A DNA stretch of 64,000 bases from Chrysomallon squamiferum (GCA_012295275.1 CM022669.1:12475480-12539479); one strand, 5' to 3'. Counted from the first letter of the stretch, positions 42,901 through 51,415 are shown. The notes: generated by a model not told the origin, from the sequence alone. Numbers and translations are program-made.

Positions 42901-44136
42901 GCATGCTTGCTTGTTTTTTATTTACATATTAGTACATTTATCTTGTTATTGCAGTATTATGTTAGGAAGTCAGAAATTGTTTTTTTTCTGCATGCTTGCT
43001 TGTTTTTTATTTACATATTAGTACATTTACCTTGTTATAGCAGTATTATGTTAGGAAGTAAGAAATTGTTTTTTTCTGCATGCTTGCTTGTTTTTTATTT
43101 ACATATTAGTACATTTACCTTGTTATAGCAGTATTATGTTAGGAAGTAAGAAATTGTTTTTTCTGCATGCTTGCTTGTTTTTTATTTACATATTAGTACA
43201 TTTACCTTGTTATAGCAGTATTATGTTAGGAAGTAAGAAATAGTTTTTTCTGCATGCTTGCTTGTTTTTTATTTACATATTAGTACATTTACCTTCTTAT
43301 AGCAGTATTATGTTAGGAAGTAAGAAATTGTTTTTTCTGCATGCTTGCTTGTTTCTGTATCGCAGGTTTTCACATTCAAGTGACTGGTGTCAAAATACGA
43401 TCAAATGAAGACAAAAACAGAATTGTCATACCTGCTCCCATAGTTACAAGTGAATTAACTTATAACATTTTCTTTTCATCAATTGTTTCTACTGTTAATA
43501 TTATTAACCTAAACTGTTATTTAAATGTAGCACTTTTCTTAAAATTAGTTTTCAGTTACTGATAATAACTTTTCATCTTCTTTTTTCTTATATTTTAAAC
43601 TAATAGTTACTATCTTTATTGATGTAAATTGTGTTTTTATTTTATTATCATTATATTATATTTATCATTGTTATTATTATTATTATTATTAGTTGTAGTA
43701 ATAGTAGTAATAGTAGCAGCAACAGCAGTAGTAGTAGTGGTAGTAGCAATGGTTGTAGTGCTAATGTAACATTATAACAGAATTTTCCTTCTGATGAAAA
43801 CATTAAAACATGTATAGCTTGTCAAAAGAATATAATCAAAATACCAAATATTGAGAAAAATCTGGTTTAGTTGCTTTTAAAGTGTATAAACACTGCATAT
43901 ATATTTTCTTTTTTATCTGTCTTCAATTAATTATATACACTTAGTTGCTTTTGAAGTATATTTAGTTGTTAATACTTTCCTTTTATTTACTTTGTTAAAA
44001 AGTTGAGACTGTTTATTTTTCAGGTGGTTCATGCCAGGATAAATACAGGAACTGTAAAGTTGTAGTTCAGGCAAGACTGTGTTCTTATCATTATTACAAG
44101 AAAATTTGCTGTAAGTCTTGTCTGTCAGAGCACTAG
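24458..44136 (+). CDS. Secreted ADAMTS-like / THSD4-like protein (12 exons, complete)
   Basis: Exons: 24458-24502, 34878-35070, 36569-36744, 38072-38801, 39182-39317, 39523-39727, 40043-40213, 40925-41101, 41606-41785, 42217-42382, 43366-43449, 44024-44136. All introns are GT..AG, all phases agree, and 2376 bases encode 791 residues. Order of parts: signal peptide (1 to about 24), short Cys-containing lead, spacer-type module (about 30-155), Arg/Ser-rich linker (about 160-365), six thrombospondin type-1 repeats (about 366-720), and a C-terminal PLAC domain (about 758-787). There is no metalloprotease and no N-terminal TSP1 repeat. Spacer signatures include [19 protein letters not shown] and [12 protein letters not shown]4 and ADAMTSL4 share spacer, TSP1s and PLAC; such proteins bind fibrillin microfibrils. 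Inference: an extracellular matrix organiser. I cannot choose between THSD4, ADAMTSL and papilin-related orthology, so no symbol is given. Confidence 0.9.
24480..25060 (+). repeat. Tandem array built from the exon 1 / donor junction
   Basis: The junction TATTACAG|GTAAGAATTTTA recurs downstream as TATTGCAG|GTAATAATTTTA at 24619-24638, then as decayed copies (TATTGCAGGCAATAATTATA, TCTTGCAGACAATAATTATA, TACTGTAGGCAAT) to about 25060. The basic period is about 40 bp. The first copies share a larger unit containing ACATGTGAGATTTTTGTTGAT and an (ATT)n run. The second copy keeps an intact GT donor. Confidence 0.8.
28060..28260. repeat. 27 bp minisatellite
   Basis: Repeats of GTACTTATATCTGGTAATAC-AGATAT with point differences, about seven or more copies, and looser copies from 27965 and to 28330. 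It lies inside intron 1. Confidence 0.8.
28490..28910. repeat. Degenerate (TAG)n trinucleotide region
   Basis: About 420 bases dominated by AGT/TAG triplets with frequent substitutions (AGTAGTAGCAGCAACAGTAG). On the minus strand this gives Tyr/Thr-rich open frames that are not genes. Confidence 0.85.
29530..29985 (+). repeat. Long pyrimidine-rich tract
   Basis: Some 450 bases in which the plus strand is almost all T and C (TTTCTTTCTTTTTATATTTT type). It produces a 171-codon Phe/Ser/Leu-rich open frame that I do not regard as coding. It lies in intron 1. Confidence 0.85.
30697..30765. repeat. (CA)n microsatellite
   Basis: About 69 bases of perfect CA dinucleotide in intron 1. Confidence 0.95.
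31845..32085 (+). repeat. Roughly 145-155 bp tandem duplication
   Basis: Two copies share AAATTCCT..TATTATT..TCACAGGTGGAC.TCATGGAATTTA and the following TTTATTTTCTT..TGCTT. They start near 31848 and 32008 and are clearly diverged. Intronic. Confidence 0.65.
32500..32900 (+). repeat. Degenerate ACTCA/TTCAC minisatellite
   Basis: A long run of variants of ACTCATCACTCATTTACTCA with no fixed exact unit, about 25 bases per period. It yields a 133-codon open frame rich in Ser, Leu, Thr and His; the periodicity shows it is repeat-derived. Confidence 0.75.
33596..33706. repeat. Compound (CT)n-(CA)n microsatellite
   Basis: CT repeats at 33596-33634, a short mixed segment, then CA repeats at 33650-33706, in intron 1. 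Confidence 0.95.
34050..34880 (+). repeat. Tandem array of the exon 2 acceptor (unit about 65 bp)
   Basis: Unit: TGTATTTATTTTCTACAATTTCAG followed by AATGTTTTTCTGTATATTTTAGCTGTATAATAAGAAATAAA, ten or so copies, better conserved towards the right. Each good copy holds a textbook 3' splice site (TTTTCTACAATTTCAG). The last copy runs into exon 2: its AG is the acceptor and its AATGTTTTTCTGTAT the first coding bases. Earlier copies run into TAA after a few codons. Confidence 0.85.
34878..35070 (+). CDS. Exon 2 of ADAMTS-like gene: end of signal peptide and start of spacer module
   Basis: In phase 0 from the acceptor at 34876-34877 it reads [15 protein letters not shown] and continues with [20 protein letters not shown] and ELAPSKNYI, ending in phase 1. 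The CRTV-G-F opening and the P-AC-I strand are typical of the start of ADAMTS spacer modules. The other possible acceptor (CCCAG at 34901-34903) would place TGA immediately after exon 1, so the upstream one is preferred. Confidence 0.8.
35050..35545 (+). repeat. Tandem array built from the exon 2 donor junction
   Basis: The junction ATTACATAG|GTTGTGTTTT recurs as ATTTACATAGGATGTATTTA near 35173, ATTACATAGGTTGTCCTTTT at 35333, ACTACATAGGTTGTATTTTT near 35430, and GTTACAGAGGTTTTCCTTTT near 35489. The 14-mer ATTACATAGGTTGT is identical in the true junction and the 35333 copy. Between copies lie TTAATATTCATATATTCAG and TTTTAATTCTTTTA.CATA segments, period about 60-120 bp. Confidence 0.75.
35550..36560 (+). 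other. Intron 2, right part
   Basis: AT-rich unique sequence with poly-T/poly-A runs (35855-35875, 36400-36412, 36440-36458). No exon seen. Confidence 0.6.
36569..36744 (+). CDS. Exon 3 of ADAMTS-like gene: spacer module, middle part
   Basis: Starts in phase 1 and ends in phase 0 at CAG|GTAATA. Encodes residues 80-138: [34 protein letters not shown] and [12 protein letters not shown]. These correspond to the beta-strand sequence of ADAMTS/THSD4 spacers (NYLALK..., G-Y-G-GT-F-Y, GPTNE). Two cysteines (NCPGQC) sit in a loop that I do not recall from vertebrate spacers. Confidence 0.9.
36780..37105. repeat. (AAAAT)n / A-rich array in intron 3
   Basis: About 320 bases of AAAAT/AAAT units and poly-A on the plus strand immediately downstream of exon 3. 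Highly strand-asymmetric. Confidence 0.9.
37256..37960. mobile_element. Candidate non-autonomous element with inverted CAATTGCTCAC ends
   Basis: The left end holds three direct copies of CAATTGCTCACTGGACAATA-type sequence (37264-37335). The right end at 37934-37962 reads GTGAGCAATTGCCCGTGTAC, the reverse complement of the left-end core. The interior (about 600 bases) is AT-rich and non-coding. Inverted termini with short internal direct repeats suggest a MITE-like element inside intron 3. I saw no convincing target-site duplication, so the exact limits are uncertain. Confidence 0.4.
38072..38801 (+). CDS. Exon 4 of ADAMTS-like gene: end of spacer, Arg/Ser-rich linker, start of TSP1 repeat 1
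   Basis: The largest exon (730 bases, residues 139-381). It begins [17 protein letters not shown], the last strand of the spacer, and ends [16 protein letters not shown], the start of the first TSP1 repeat. Between them lie about 200 residues rich in Arg and Ser ([15 protein letters not shown]-like), with basic pairs and no cysteine. This is likely disordered, and the basic clusters could bind heparan sulfate or be cleaved by proprotein convertases; that is inference. Vertebrate THSD4/ADAMTSL4 also have low-complexity linkers at varying positions. Confidence 0.9.
39182..39727 (+). CDS. Exons 5-6: TSP1 repeats 1 (end) and 2, start of 3
   Basis: Exon 5 (39182-39317) completes repeat 1 with [12 protein letters not shown] and CNTNPCPA. 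Exon 6 (39523-39727) opens with [20 protein letters not shown], a canonical W..W-S-CSVTCG-G repeat, closes with CEKGLCASW, and ends in WKIGAWNQ, the W-rich start of repeat 3. Splice phases: exon 5 in phase 1 and out phase 2; exon 6 in phase 2 and out phase 0. Confidence 0.92.
40043..41101 (+). CDS. Exons 7-8: TSP1 repeats 3-5
   Basis: Exon 7 (40043-40213, 57 codons) begins [13 protein letters not shown] and ends with the W-W-W start of repeat 4 ([10 protein letters not shown]). Exon 8 (40925-41101, 59 codons) begins [13 protein letters not shown] and ends [10 protein letters not shown]. Both are phase 0-0, and each exon starts at the first Cys of one repeat and ends at the W motif of the next. 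Such symmetric exons can be duplicated or skipped without shifting the frame. Confidence 0.92.
41606..42382 (+). CDS. Exons 9-10: TSP1 repeats 5-6
   Basis: Exon 9 (41606-41785, 60 codons, phase 0-0) begins [13 protein letters not shown] and ends [10 protein letters not shown]. Exon 10 (42217-42382) begins [13 protein letters not shown], completes the sixth repeat with CQRKDC, adds a short tail ([10 protein letters not shown]) and leaves in phase 1. Confidence 0.92.
42700..43365 (+). repeat. About 87 bp tandem array abutting the exon 11 acceptor
   Basis: About seven copies of a unit running from AGGAAGTAAGAAATTG through TTTTCTGCATGCTTGCTTG, TTATTTACATATTAG and TACATTTACCTTGTTATAGC. Copies in the right half are nearly identical, so expansion looks recent. 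The last partial copy (TGCATGCTTGCTTGTTTCTG) turns directly into the TATCGCAG acceptor of exon 11; internal copies carry pyrimidine-rich TTATTTACATATTAG in the equivalent place. Confidence 0.85.
43366..43449 (+). CDS. Exon 11 of ADAMTS-like gene: symmetric 84-base linker exon
   Basis: Encodes [22 protein letters not shown] and APIVT between the sixth TSP1 repeat and the PLAC domain. It is phase 1-1, so exon 10 can also join exon 12 directly in frame. The donor AA|GTGAAT is weak. It may be an alternative (cassette) exon; transcript evidence would decide. No domain is recognised in it. Confidence 0.6.
44024..44136 (+). CDS. Exon 12 of ADAMTS-like gene: PLAC domain and stop
   Basis: Encodes [30 protein letters not shown] and the final LSEH, stop TAG. 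The spacing C..D....C..V....LC....Y...CC.SC is the PLAC (protease and lacunin) signature, found at the C-terminus of papilin, THSD4 and ADAMTS-like proteins. Its presence fixes the 3' end of the gene. Confidence 0.93.
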
Positions 44137-44369
44137 GATTTACAGACACAGACAGCCATCTAGTTTTTCACAGAGATTACCCAAGAATGCAGCAGCACTG
44201 TTAATTATTTGGAATCCGGTTTTATATTTCATTATTTTTACATGTTAATTTGTAATTTTATTTTATTTATATTTACTTGCAGAAGAAATGGCAAAATTTT
44301 GAATTCTGAGAATGTGACTGAAATAATGAATGAAAATGAATATAATTCACATTCGTTCAGTTTTGAATG

Positions 44370-44375
44370 AATAAA
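44370..44375 (+). promoter_or_regulatory. Candidate poly(A) signal of the ADAMTS-like gene
   Basis: AATAAA 234 bases after the stop codon, at the end of AT-rich but non-repetitive sequence. Another candidate lies near 46315, which would give a much longer 3' UTR. Confidence 0.4.
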
Positions 44376-44379
44376 TGTT

Positions 44380-46700
44380 ATTTAGTGTATATTTATAGTA
44401 TGCTAATGACCTATAGGGTCTGTCCATAAAAATATTTTACTGATGCTAAGATATATATTTTATTTTTTATATTTTTTAAAACTTGATTTATTTCACTCTT
44501 TCATCATGGTTATATCCTGATTAATAACTTATAGGCACTATTTTAATTTTATTGTTATTTTTGTTTCTTTGAAAATTATAATCAAAGTTTGCATTTATTT
44601 TATATTAGCTATTTTTGCTTTTCACACATTTATCAAATAGAAAAAAAAAATTGAAAAGAAAAATTAAAATCCTTTGAGATTTATGTTACACTTGTGGTAA
44701 TTATTCCAAATTCCAAAAGAATTGTTATTTCTTTGTGTTTTTTCTAACTAAAATAAAACAACACATATCTAATTTTTGTGTCTTCTTGCAAAAAACAACA
44801 AAAATACCAATCTCCTAAGTCTCTTAGTATCTTGTTATGGCTGTTTAATTTCTACAACATAAATTCTATCACTGTGTGTGGTTTCATTTGTTTTCTTATG
44901 TGGAACTCATACATAGAATGTCAGTGGTGTGATGGCCATAAAAAACACTGTCTTGTTTTTTTTTTTTTCTTTTTTTTAATCTGTGTATTCAGAATTTGAT
45001 AATATTAAGCAAAACAAAACAAAACAAAAATATTAATAATGATAATGATAATATAAATAATAATAAAAAAATAATTAAAAAATCTAGAAAAAACCCAATA
45101 AACTTATTGCTTGTAAAAACATTAAAATAATTACATCTGTGATAATCAGATTTTCATATGTCACTCTTAAACTTGTTTTGGTTACCACTATTATTTTATT
45201 TATTATTATTATTATTATGCTGAGCCTAATCATGACAGTAAAACAATATAATGCTTTTTTTTTTTTAACTTTTTTCTTTTTGTTACAAATAATAAATTTC
45301 CAAAAGTACAGGCATATGTCACCAACACCTTAATCAAAACTGTATGATCATACTTATCATCTATTGTTTTTAGGAGAAGAACATTTTCAGGGACTCGACT
45401 CTGTATTAATATCTTCATGTGTAATTATTAGAATTAACATAATGTAATGTTGAAAAATGACATTTCAAGAATAGTGACTTTTCACTAATGTAATTCTTCT
45501 TTCAAAATATTTATTAGCCTCACTATTTTTCCTACTGATTCTTTAAGTTTATTTTTTTATTTATTTTTGTATAGAAATGCATATATCTTTTATTATTTAA
45601 TGCATTTCTGGAAGAATTTGTGTTTGATTATATTTATTATCATTACTGTTGGTTTGCTGTGAATAGATATGTATGTTGTATGCTATTTTTTTGTTATTAC
45701 TTTCACATCTTTAGTAATTTTAATATTCATATTGCTATAATTATTAATATCTGTGTAAAGAAAACTTTGAAATTGATGAACTGAGAAAAGTGTTTTATTT
45801 ATATAAATAATCAATTTAAAAAAATTAAAAATCTGTGTTTTGATGTATATAAATTTAAATAATTTGTTGAATTAGTTGAGTGTACAAAGTGATCCTGAAT
45901 GAAAGTACATTACAGTTAGTAAAGTTTAATTATTACTAACCTGCAGTTGGAAATGACAGAAAATATTTAAATGTGAAAAAACCCAGAATATCACTGTCAG
46001 TAGATATATATATTATGTATATGTATATCTACACACACAAACACACTTACACATTTTTTTTTTTACTGAAATTGCTGTACATTTTTTTCTGTCCTTGGAT
46101 CAAATAATTATGATTTTTGTTTTTCAGGGATGATTTTAAATACTTTTAATATTTGAATCCTGTCAGTTAAAATTAACATGTTAATAAATATTTTTATACC
46201 TATCCAAACAAATCTTGAATACTTCCATTATGTACAAAGCCAATTATGTATAATTATATTAGTGTTTCTAATTTGTCCTCTCTTGTCTTTTGTCATTTTA
46301 TATAGATGCATTTAATAAATAAATGTCAAAATGAAGAATAAATGCATTTTCTTCAATTTATTTTTTTCCCCTGTCAGTTAACTGTATGTTTTGTTTTTAA
46401 TTTTCTTGCCCAGTGCAACAAAGAGATTATTTTCTTGAAAAAGATTGATGAAATAACACATTATCAGAGAATCATAAATTTTGCATCTCATATTTCATAA
46501 AAAATTTATGCAATGCAAAATAAATAAAAATACTGTTTTTTTAACAGATCAATAACTTCTTTTATTATCAATGAAAACGTAACAATATTTTTAGTAACAC
46601 TATACTGAAAGTTAAATGAATGTTTGCATTAAAAAAGAAATCACTTTTCATTTCAGTAGAAATAAATATTTCGTTTAAATATTTTTAAAAAGCACTTTTG
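44380..46700. other. Intergenic or long 3' UTR sequence
   Basis: No gene recognised. AT-rich, with (ATT)n at 45195-45218 and several homopolymer runs. It lies between the convergent 3' ends of the ADAMTS-like gene and the unidentified minus-strand gene. Confidence 0.5.
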
Positions 46701-46719
46701 AATTTCACTTCAAAGTCTT

Positions 46720-47406
46720 TTAACATGACCTGTGCAATTGACAAAAGTCGAAACTGAATAATCTTCCAATATCAGAAACTTTGATGTGCTGATCATCTAA
46801 AATGTCTAATGCATCTTCATCATCATCATCATTATCATCTTCCTCATCTTCATCATCATTAAAATGGTTGAGGAGTGACTCAGATTCAGTCTGTTTGTTG
46901 TAACAGTAGATGGTATACATATCAATAAGTCCTTGGACAATAATTTGCCTCTGTATCAGCTGAAGTCCATTTGCAACATAACGACTGGGAGTTTGTATTG
47001 ACAACTGCATAGAGATTCTGTGCATGTACTTGTCTGAAAGAAGAGAGAAACAGATTTTATGTATTAAGGAAGAACCAGAAAAAAAAAAAAAGAAAAAAAA
47101 AAGATAATTAATAACAGAAATACGAATATTATCGATACATCTGCATTATAAACATAAGTGAAATCAAACTATCAGTATGACAAAAAGAGATAAGGAAAAT
47201 AGAATATTACTTAAAAAAAATTGTCAGAAGGAATAAAAATCAGCTTAAATTTTTTTTTTATTCTGACTGGAATAAAATTGTTTTGGTTTTTTCAAAGTAA
47301 TATATAGATACTCACTTAAATATTCCAGCTGATTTAGGGCAAGATTACAGCTCTGCAGAATGTTCATAATATCCATCTGGAACATGTTGAATATAATAGT
47401 ATTCAT
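46720..47406 (-). CDS. Unidentified protein with acidic tail (2 exons seen)
   Basis: Minus-strand exons 47406-47316 (from ATG at 47406) and 47033-46720, joined by a GT..AG intron in phase 1, give 134 residues. ATGs at 47385 and 47376 are other possible starts, and the CCAG at 47377-47380 could instead be an acceptor from a further upstream exon. The N-terminal half is amphipathic and helix-like (NILQSCNLALNQLEYL, SRYVANGLQLIQRQIIVQ). The C-terminal half has an Asp/Glu-rich block of about 18 residues, then ALDILDDQHIKVSDIGRLF. Codon use and complexity look coding, unlike surrounding frames. I do not recognise the family. It could be a small complex subunit or the C-terminus of a larger protein. 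Confidence 0.55.
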
Positions 47407-47419
47407 AAATAATGTTAAC

Positions 47420-48830
47420 TTTTTGACTCAGAAAAAGATGTGTGTAAATGCAACTGACAGAAGCTGAAGTATTTTGTTTGTCCTCTCATATATATATTAC
47501 TCCAGGAGTCAAGGAGGCCACATTTCCTATCAAAACATCTTGATCAGCACTTGGCTGCACTGTTCATTTCTGTACTGATCATCAGAACTTGAAAGGCAGT
47601 GTGATTAGTGTTTGCCAAAACATCTAAAATGATTAACAGTATTCTCATAAGGAATCACTTATCTGATTATCTGTTGTTTTACAGGATTAACAGTTTTCTT
47701 AATTATCTGATATTCTGTAGTTGTTTATCCTATCTTTGTTTCTGAGTGTACACAAGTGAACATAAATTTAATGAGTTTGTTTTGTCTAATTCAGGACTTG
47801 GATAATTTTGGTTTTGCTTTCAACTTCGTGTGAAGGTCTCTATACTTCATATCGTTTAGTTCAGTGTTCCGATATCGTTCCTTCTTTATTTTAGTTAGGT
47901 TTTTACCGAAATTAAATAATAATGTTAACATAAAATAAAATTCATATAACGGAAATTGAATGGTCATTTTTTTTTTTTATAAATAAAGAATACATATTTA
48001 TGTAGCTACGGGTAACTTTTCTTTGTTTATTTTAATTTTATTTAGGCCATTTATTTTTGAAGCTAAAAAAATAGTAACGAATGTATTCCTAAAATAAAAT
48101 AGAATTAAGATTATTTATTTTTCTGCTGGAAATAAGCATTTACTTAAGAACAAAATGAACCTTTCTTCGTACTTTCGGTTATGCACGGCAATCGTTTTCA
48201 ACAAAATACAAATATTTTGCTTTATAAAAGACAAAGATAATTATACAAGTGTAAATTAAGGAAGATAATTCATCCGACTTATCTAAAATATCTTAGTGAT
48301 TAGAAAGGCCCTTATCTCTGCATAAAATTTAACTACAAATTTAATTTATTAAATACACAAACAGTATAAAATAAATAAATCTAATTTGAAGACATTTGTT
48401 AACGTTTATTAATAATGTATTGTTCTTCTGTATAAATGGTATTATTAGTGTAACTGTTTTTGCGCGTTTTGATCCGTATATAAGTATATATATTGTATTT
48501 ATTATTTCAGTGAAATCGTTCTTCTTCTCCAACGTCTTTGCGTATTAGAAATAGAATGGAAATATATATATATATATATATATATATAGAAAATACAACA
48601 AATATAATTCGTATTACGCACCAAGTTCAACTCAGAACGTACAAACAGCTTACAAGAACAGTTTGCCGATTAGTACCATTAATTTTATCAACCATTTCAG
48701 CGCTAATGTTTTCCCCATTTCTCTACATATTAATGGATAAAAATATCTAAATGAAACCGTACAAAACGTTTCGGTGATTAAGAAGACTTAATATTGACGT
48801 TGTAACTGAATGTACTAATTTCGATAGGCA
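47420..48830. other. Gene-free stretch
   Basis: AT-rich unique sequence, presumed to hold the promoter of the minus-strand gene at 46720-47406. A short (TA)n lies at 48561-48588. A 70-codon open frame at 48538 is mostly microsatellite and has no recognisable content. Confidence 0.45.
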
Positions 48831-48837
48831 ACAGTAA

Positions 48838-49110
48838 CTGATATGCCGCTGTGAGCTATATTAATTTTGTAGTCGAATTTCAGTTGAGTTTTTATTAATT
48901 CTGCTATAAAATATCCTTGTATCAATGAAATGAGCCCTTACGTCTTAGTTTTCGTAGCCTATTGCATATCATTATATTCTTACATTGATAACAAAGTTTA
49001 TCTTCAGTTTATATTTTTAGCTGATATCGTTATAACCAAATAATTAATCAAAACTTTAATATGAAAAAAAAAATAATGAAAGTTTGGATACCATTAACAA
49101 GAATTTTTTT
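48838..49110 (+). repeat. Left arm of an inverted repeat flanking the GPCR
   Basis: This segment (TTTTGTAGTCGAATTTCAGTT, CCTTACGT.TTA, CCTATTGCATATCATT, CAGTTTATATTTTTAG, GATATCGTTA) matches the reverse complement of 52262-52605 over nearly its whole length, with scattered differences and a roughly 65-base stretch missing near 49008. The arms are about 3.15 kb apart and enclose the receptor gene. Confidence 0.8.
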
Positions 49111-50290
49111 TTATTGTTTATTTTATTTTTTTTTTAATTGTTGGTTTATGATTAAATACGAAACATATACAAACAACAAATATTAAGACTATTTTCCGAA
49201 AACAGTATTTTATGTAGTACGTCTTTTTGAGTATCGAAGGAATTAATTTAAATACTTCTTCTTCTTCTTATTATTATAGATGAGTATGTTTTCAATTTTT
49301 TTTTGAGAATTAAATTTATTGCTAATAACATGGCACTTTCATAGTGCCATATATAGGACAAATTAACCAAAGAGAGAATAAGTATATTAAGTGCTTTGTT
49401 AAACAAAACAATTCTTTTTTTTTTTTTTTTCTCAGAATAAACTTCATCTGTACACAAAGGTGTGAAATGGGTTAAAAGTCGCATTATCATTGGTCAGACT
49501 AAGATAAAAATAATTCCGGTTTCTTTTGTCGGTGAAGAAGCATCAATTAGTCTGTACTATATCCCTTTGAGACTGGTTGTAGATATACTAATAGATTTTT
49601 TTAAACCACTAATAAAAGCGATTTACCACTTAAACCAATTCAATCAGTGATGCTATTGTTATATTCAGTTAGTGCGATAAAAACGGTCGAGTTGTAAAGT
49701 ATAATTGATTCAAAACACTAATAAGAATAAATAAAAAGTTGTTTGACCGTATTTTGTTTTGAATAAAAAATATCAGGATTAAAACGAAAAAGGGTTAAAA
49801 AAAATCAAGATCAAAACCTTAAACATCAGAAAAAAAAGAAAAAGAAAAAAAAGAGTAAAAACAGAAACCAGCTAAATTTAAAAAAAAAAAAAAAAAAAAT
49901 GGTTATCTAAAAATGCCTATATAAAGTATATATCTTGAGATATAAAAAAAAAAAAAAAAAAAAAATTAGTTATCTTACATTGAGAAATAATAAATCTGTA
50001 TATGTATATTAAATACAACAGATATATCCAGAAGTATCATTTCAAACGATCCGATTTCGAATACGTATTATATTTCCATCTATGTAAAATATCATACAGT
50101 TAAATTCATTAAACAACAGACCACTTTCCATGGATTAATTTTCTTATCATCACAGTGGCTTCATAACTTTCAAACTTTTAACCGTGAAATTCGAATCTTA
50201 ATATCTATTTTTATCCCTCTGGTTCATCCTTTATTCAGTTTGTGAATGTTTTGTGTATCAGCGATTCTTTAAAAAAAAAAAAAATTCTAT
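49111..50290. other. 3' flank of the GPCR gene
   Basis: No gene recognised. Poly-A runs at 49878-49898 and 49943-49963, a poly-T run at 49413-49430, otherwise AT-rich unique sequence. A 62-codon frame at 49462 has no family resemblance. Confidence 0.45.
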
Positions 50291-50299
50291 TCCAAAATA

Positions 50300-51415
50300 T
50301 TAATTTTGAATTTCTACAGCATTCAGCGTGTAAGTTTCCGTACGACAAATGAAATTTACTTCAGGTTCACGACGTCGTCTACGGCAGAATAACGCCAACA
50401 TTTCACGGCGAAATCTCTGGCCGCTTAAGCAATATAAGACGAAGTTGATGCAGTTATTTGTATACTGCAGCATGTTCACTAAGCACCAAACAAGCTCACC
50501 AATTGCTTGGTCGTGTGGGCTTTTATGATCATCATCGTAATCGTTGTTTACTATTATATAAATACAAAATGGCGTACTTAAGACGACGTAAGCGATGCTG
50601 GCTGTCAACAACATGGCGGTCAAAGAGGACGCTTGGTTCTGTCTCACACTGTGAGATCTGGATTGGACGTTGTTTCTCTCTGTAGTTTGATTCTGCATCA
50701 TACGACGATTGCTGGAAACAACTTTATAGATGATGGCAATGTTGCAGAAGACAAAAATAAGCGATGGGATAAGGTTATATATCATGAGATCGAACCAAGA
50801 CCAGATATAATTAAAAAAGTAATCGTAATCGGAATTGATTAAGTTACAGGGTGATATGTACGTTTCATTGCCTTGCGTTCCGGTCATTTCTCCTACACCG
50901 TAAAAGTAATGTGCGTTGATGGCTGCCAGGAACACAATTACTGAAATAATGATTGAAAACGTTTTCCGTTTAGTGCAGACTGATTTTACCTTGTGCGGAT
51001 ACCAGACTGTGAAACATCTTTCAAGTGTTACGAAAACCAAGAGCCAGGCAGATATATAGGTCGCTGAGTAAAGAGACCACTGTTGAATCTTACAGACAGC
51101 TTCGCTGTAGTCTTGGTAATAATAACCAGTTAGATAATAAATCCAGCTATGAACAAGTCCCAAAAACAGAACCATTGTGTCAAACACTGCCAGGAATCTC
51201 AAGTATAATGAAGTTGTAGTTTTTCTCATAGACGTCTTTGATAGCACGATGAAAGACAACGTGTTGCCCGTGACTCCCGAGGCCAGCAAAACAGGCGACA
51301 TGTACTTCCAGATGTCGTGTGCAATCTTGGTTTCTGAGTAGTCGCTGTAATCCGGCATCGTGGATGTCTCCGTGTATTCCCCCGTGGACGCTGTGATTAG
51401 GAAATGTCCCTTCAT
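50300..51415 (-). CDS. Rhodopsin-class (class A) G protein-coupled receptor, single exon
   Basis: One uninterrupted 371-codon frame. Visible: extracellular N-terminus rich in Tyr, Thr and Asp; TM1 about 36-60 with GN at 50-51; TM2 about 70-93 with D79; TM3 about 105-132 starting at C108, which can pair with C190 in the second extracellular loop; ERC at 132-134 in place of DRY; N-glycosylation site NET at 183; TM5 about 205-230; a Gln/Asn/Ser-rich third loop; TM6 about 265-290 with TPF; TM7 with NFVLY at 324-328 in place of NPxxY; basic helix 8 (GQRFRRE) and C344 for palmitoylation. Family knowledge: invertebrate peptide receptors of the FMRFamide/TRH/GPR139-like type share these variants. The ligand cannot be read from sequence. 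A second Met at residue 20 is an alternative start. Lack of introns suggests retrotransposed or tandemly expanded origin; two broken relatives lie nearby. Confidence 0.9.
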   Translation of the reverse strand: MKGHFLITASTGEYTETSTMPDYSDYSETKIAHDIWKYMSPVLLASGVTGNTLSFIVLSKTSMRKTTTSLYLRFLAVFDTMVLFLGLVHSWIYYLTGYYYQDYSEAVCKIQQWSLYSATYISAWLLVFVTLERCFTVWYPHKVKSVCTKRKTFSIIISVIVFLAAINAHYFYGVGEMTGTQGNETYISPCNLINSDYDYFFNYIWSWFDLMIYNLIPSLIFVFCNIAIIYKVVSSNRRMMQNQTTERNNVQSRSHSVRQNQASSLTAMLLTASIAYVVLSTPFCIYIIVNNDYDDDHKSPHDQAIGELVWCLVNMLQYTNNCINFVLYCLSGQRFRREMLALFCRRRRREPEVNFICRTETYTLNAVEIQN

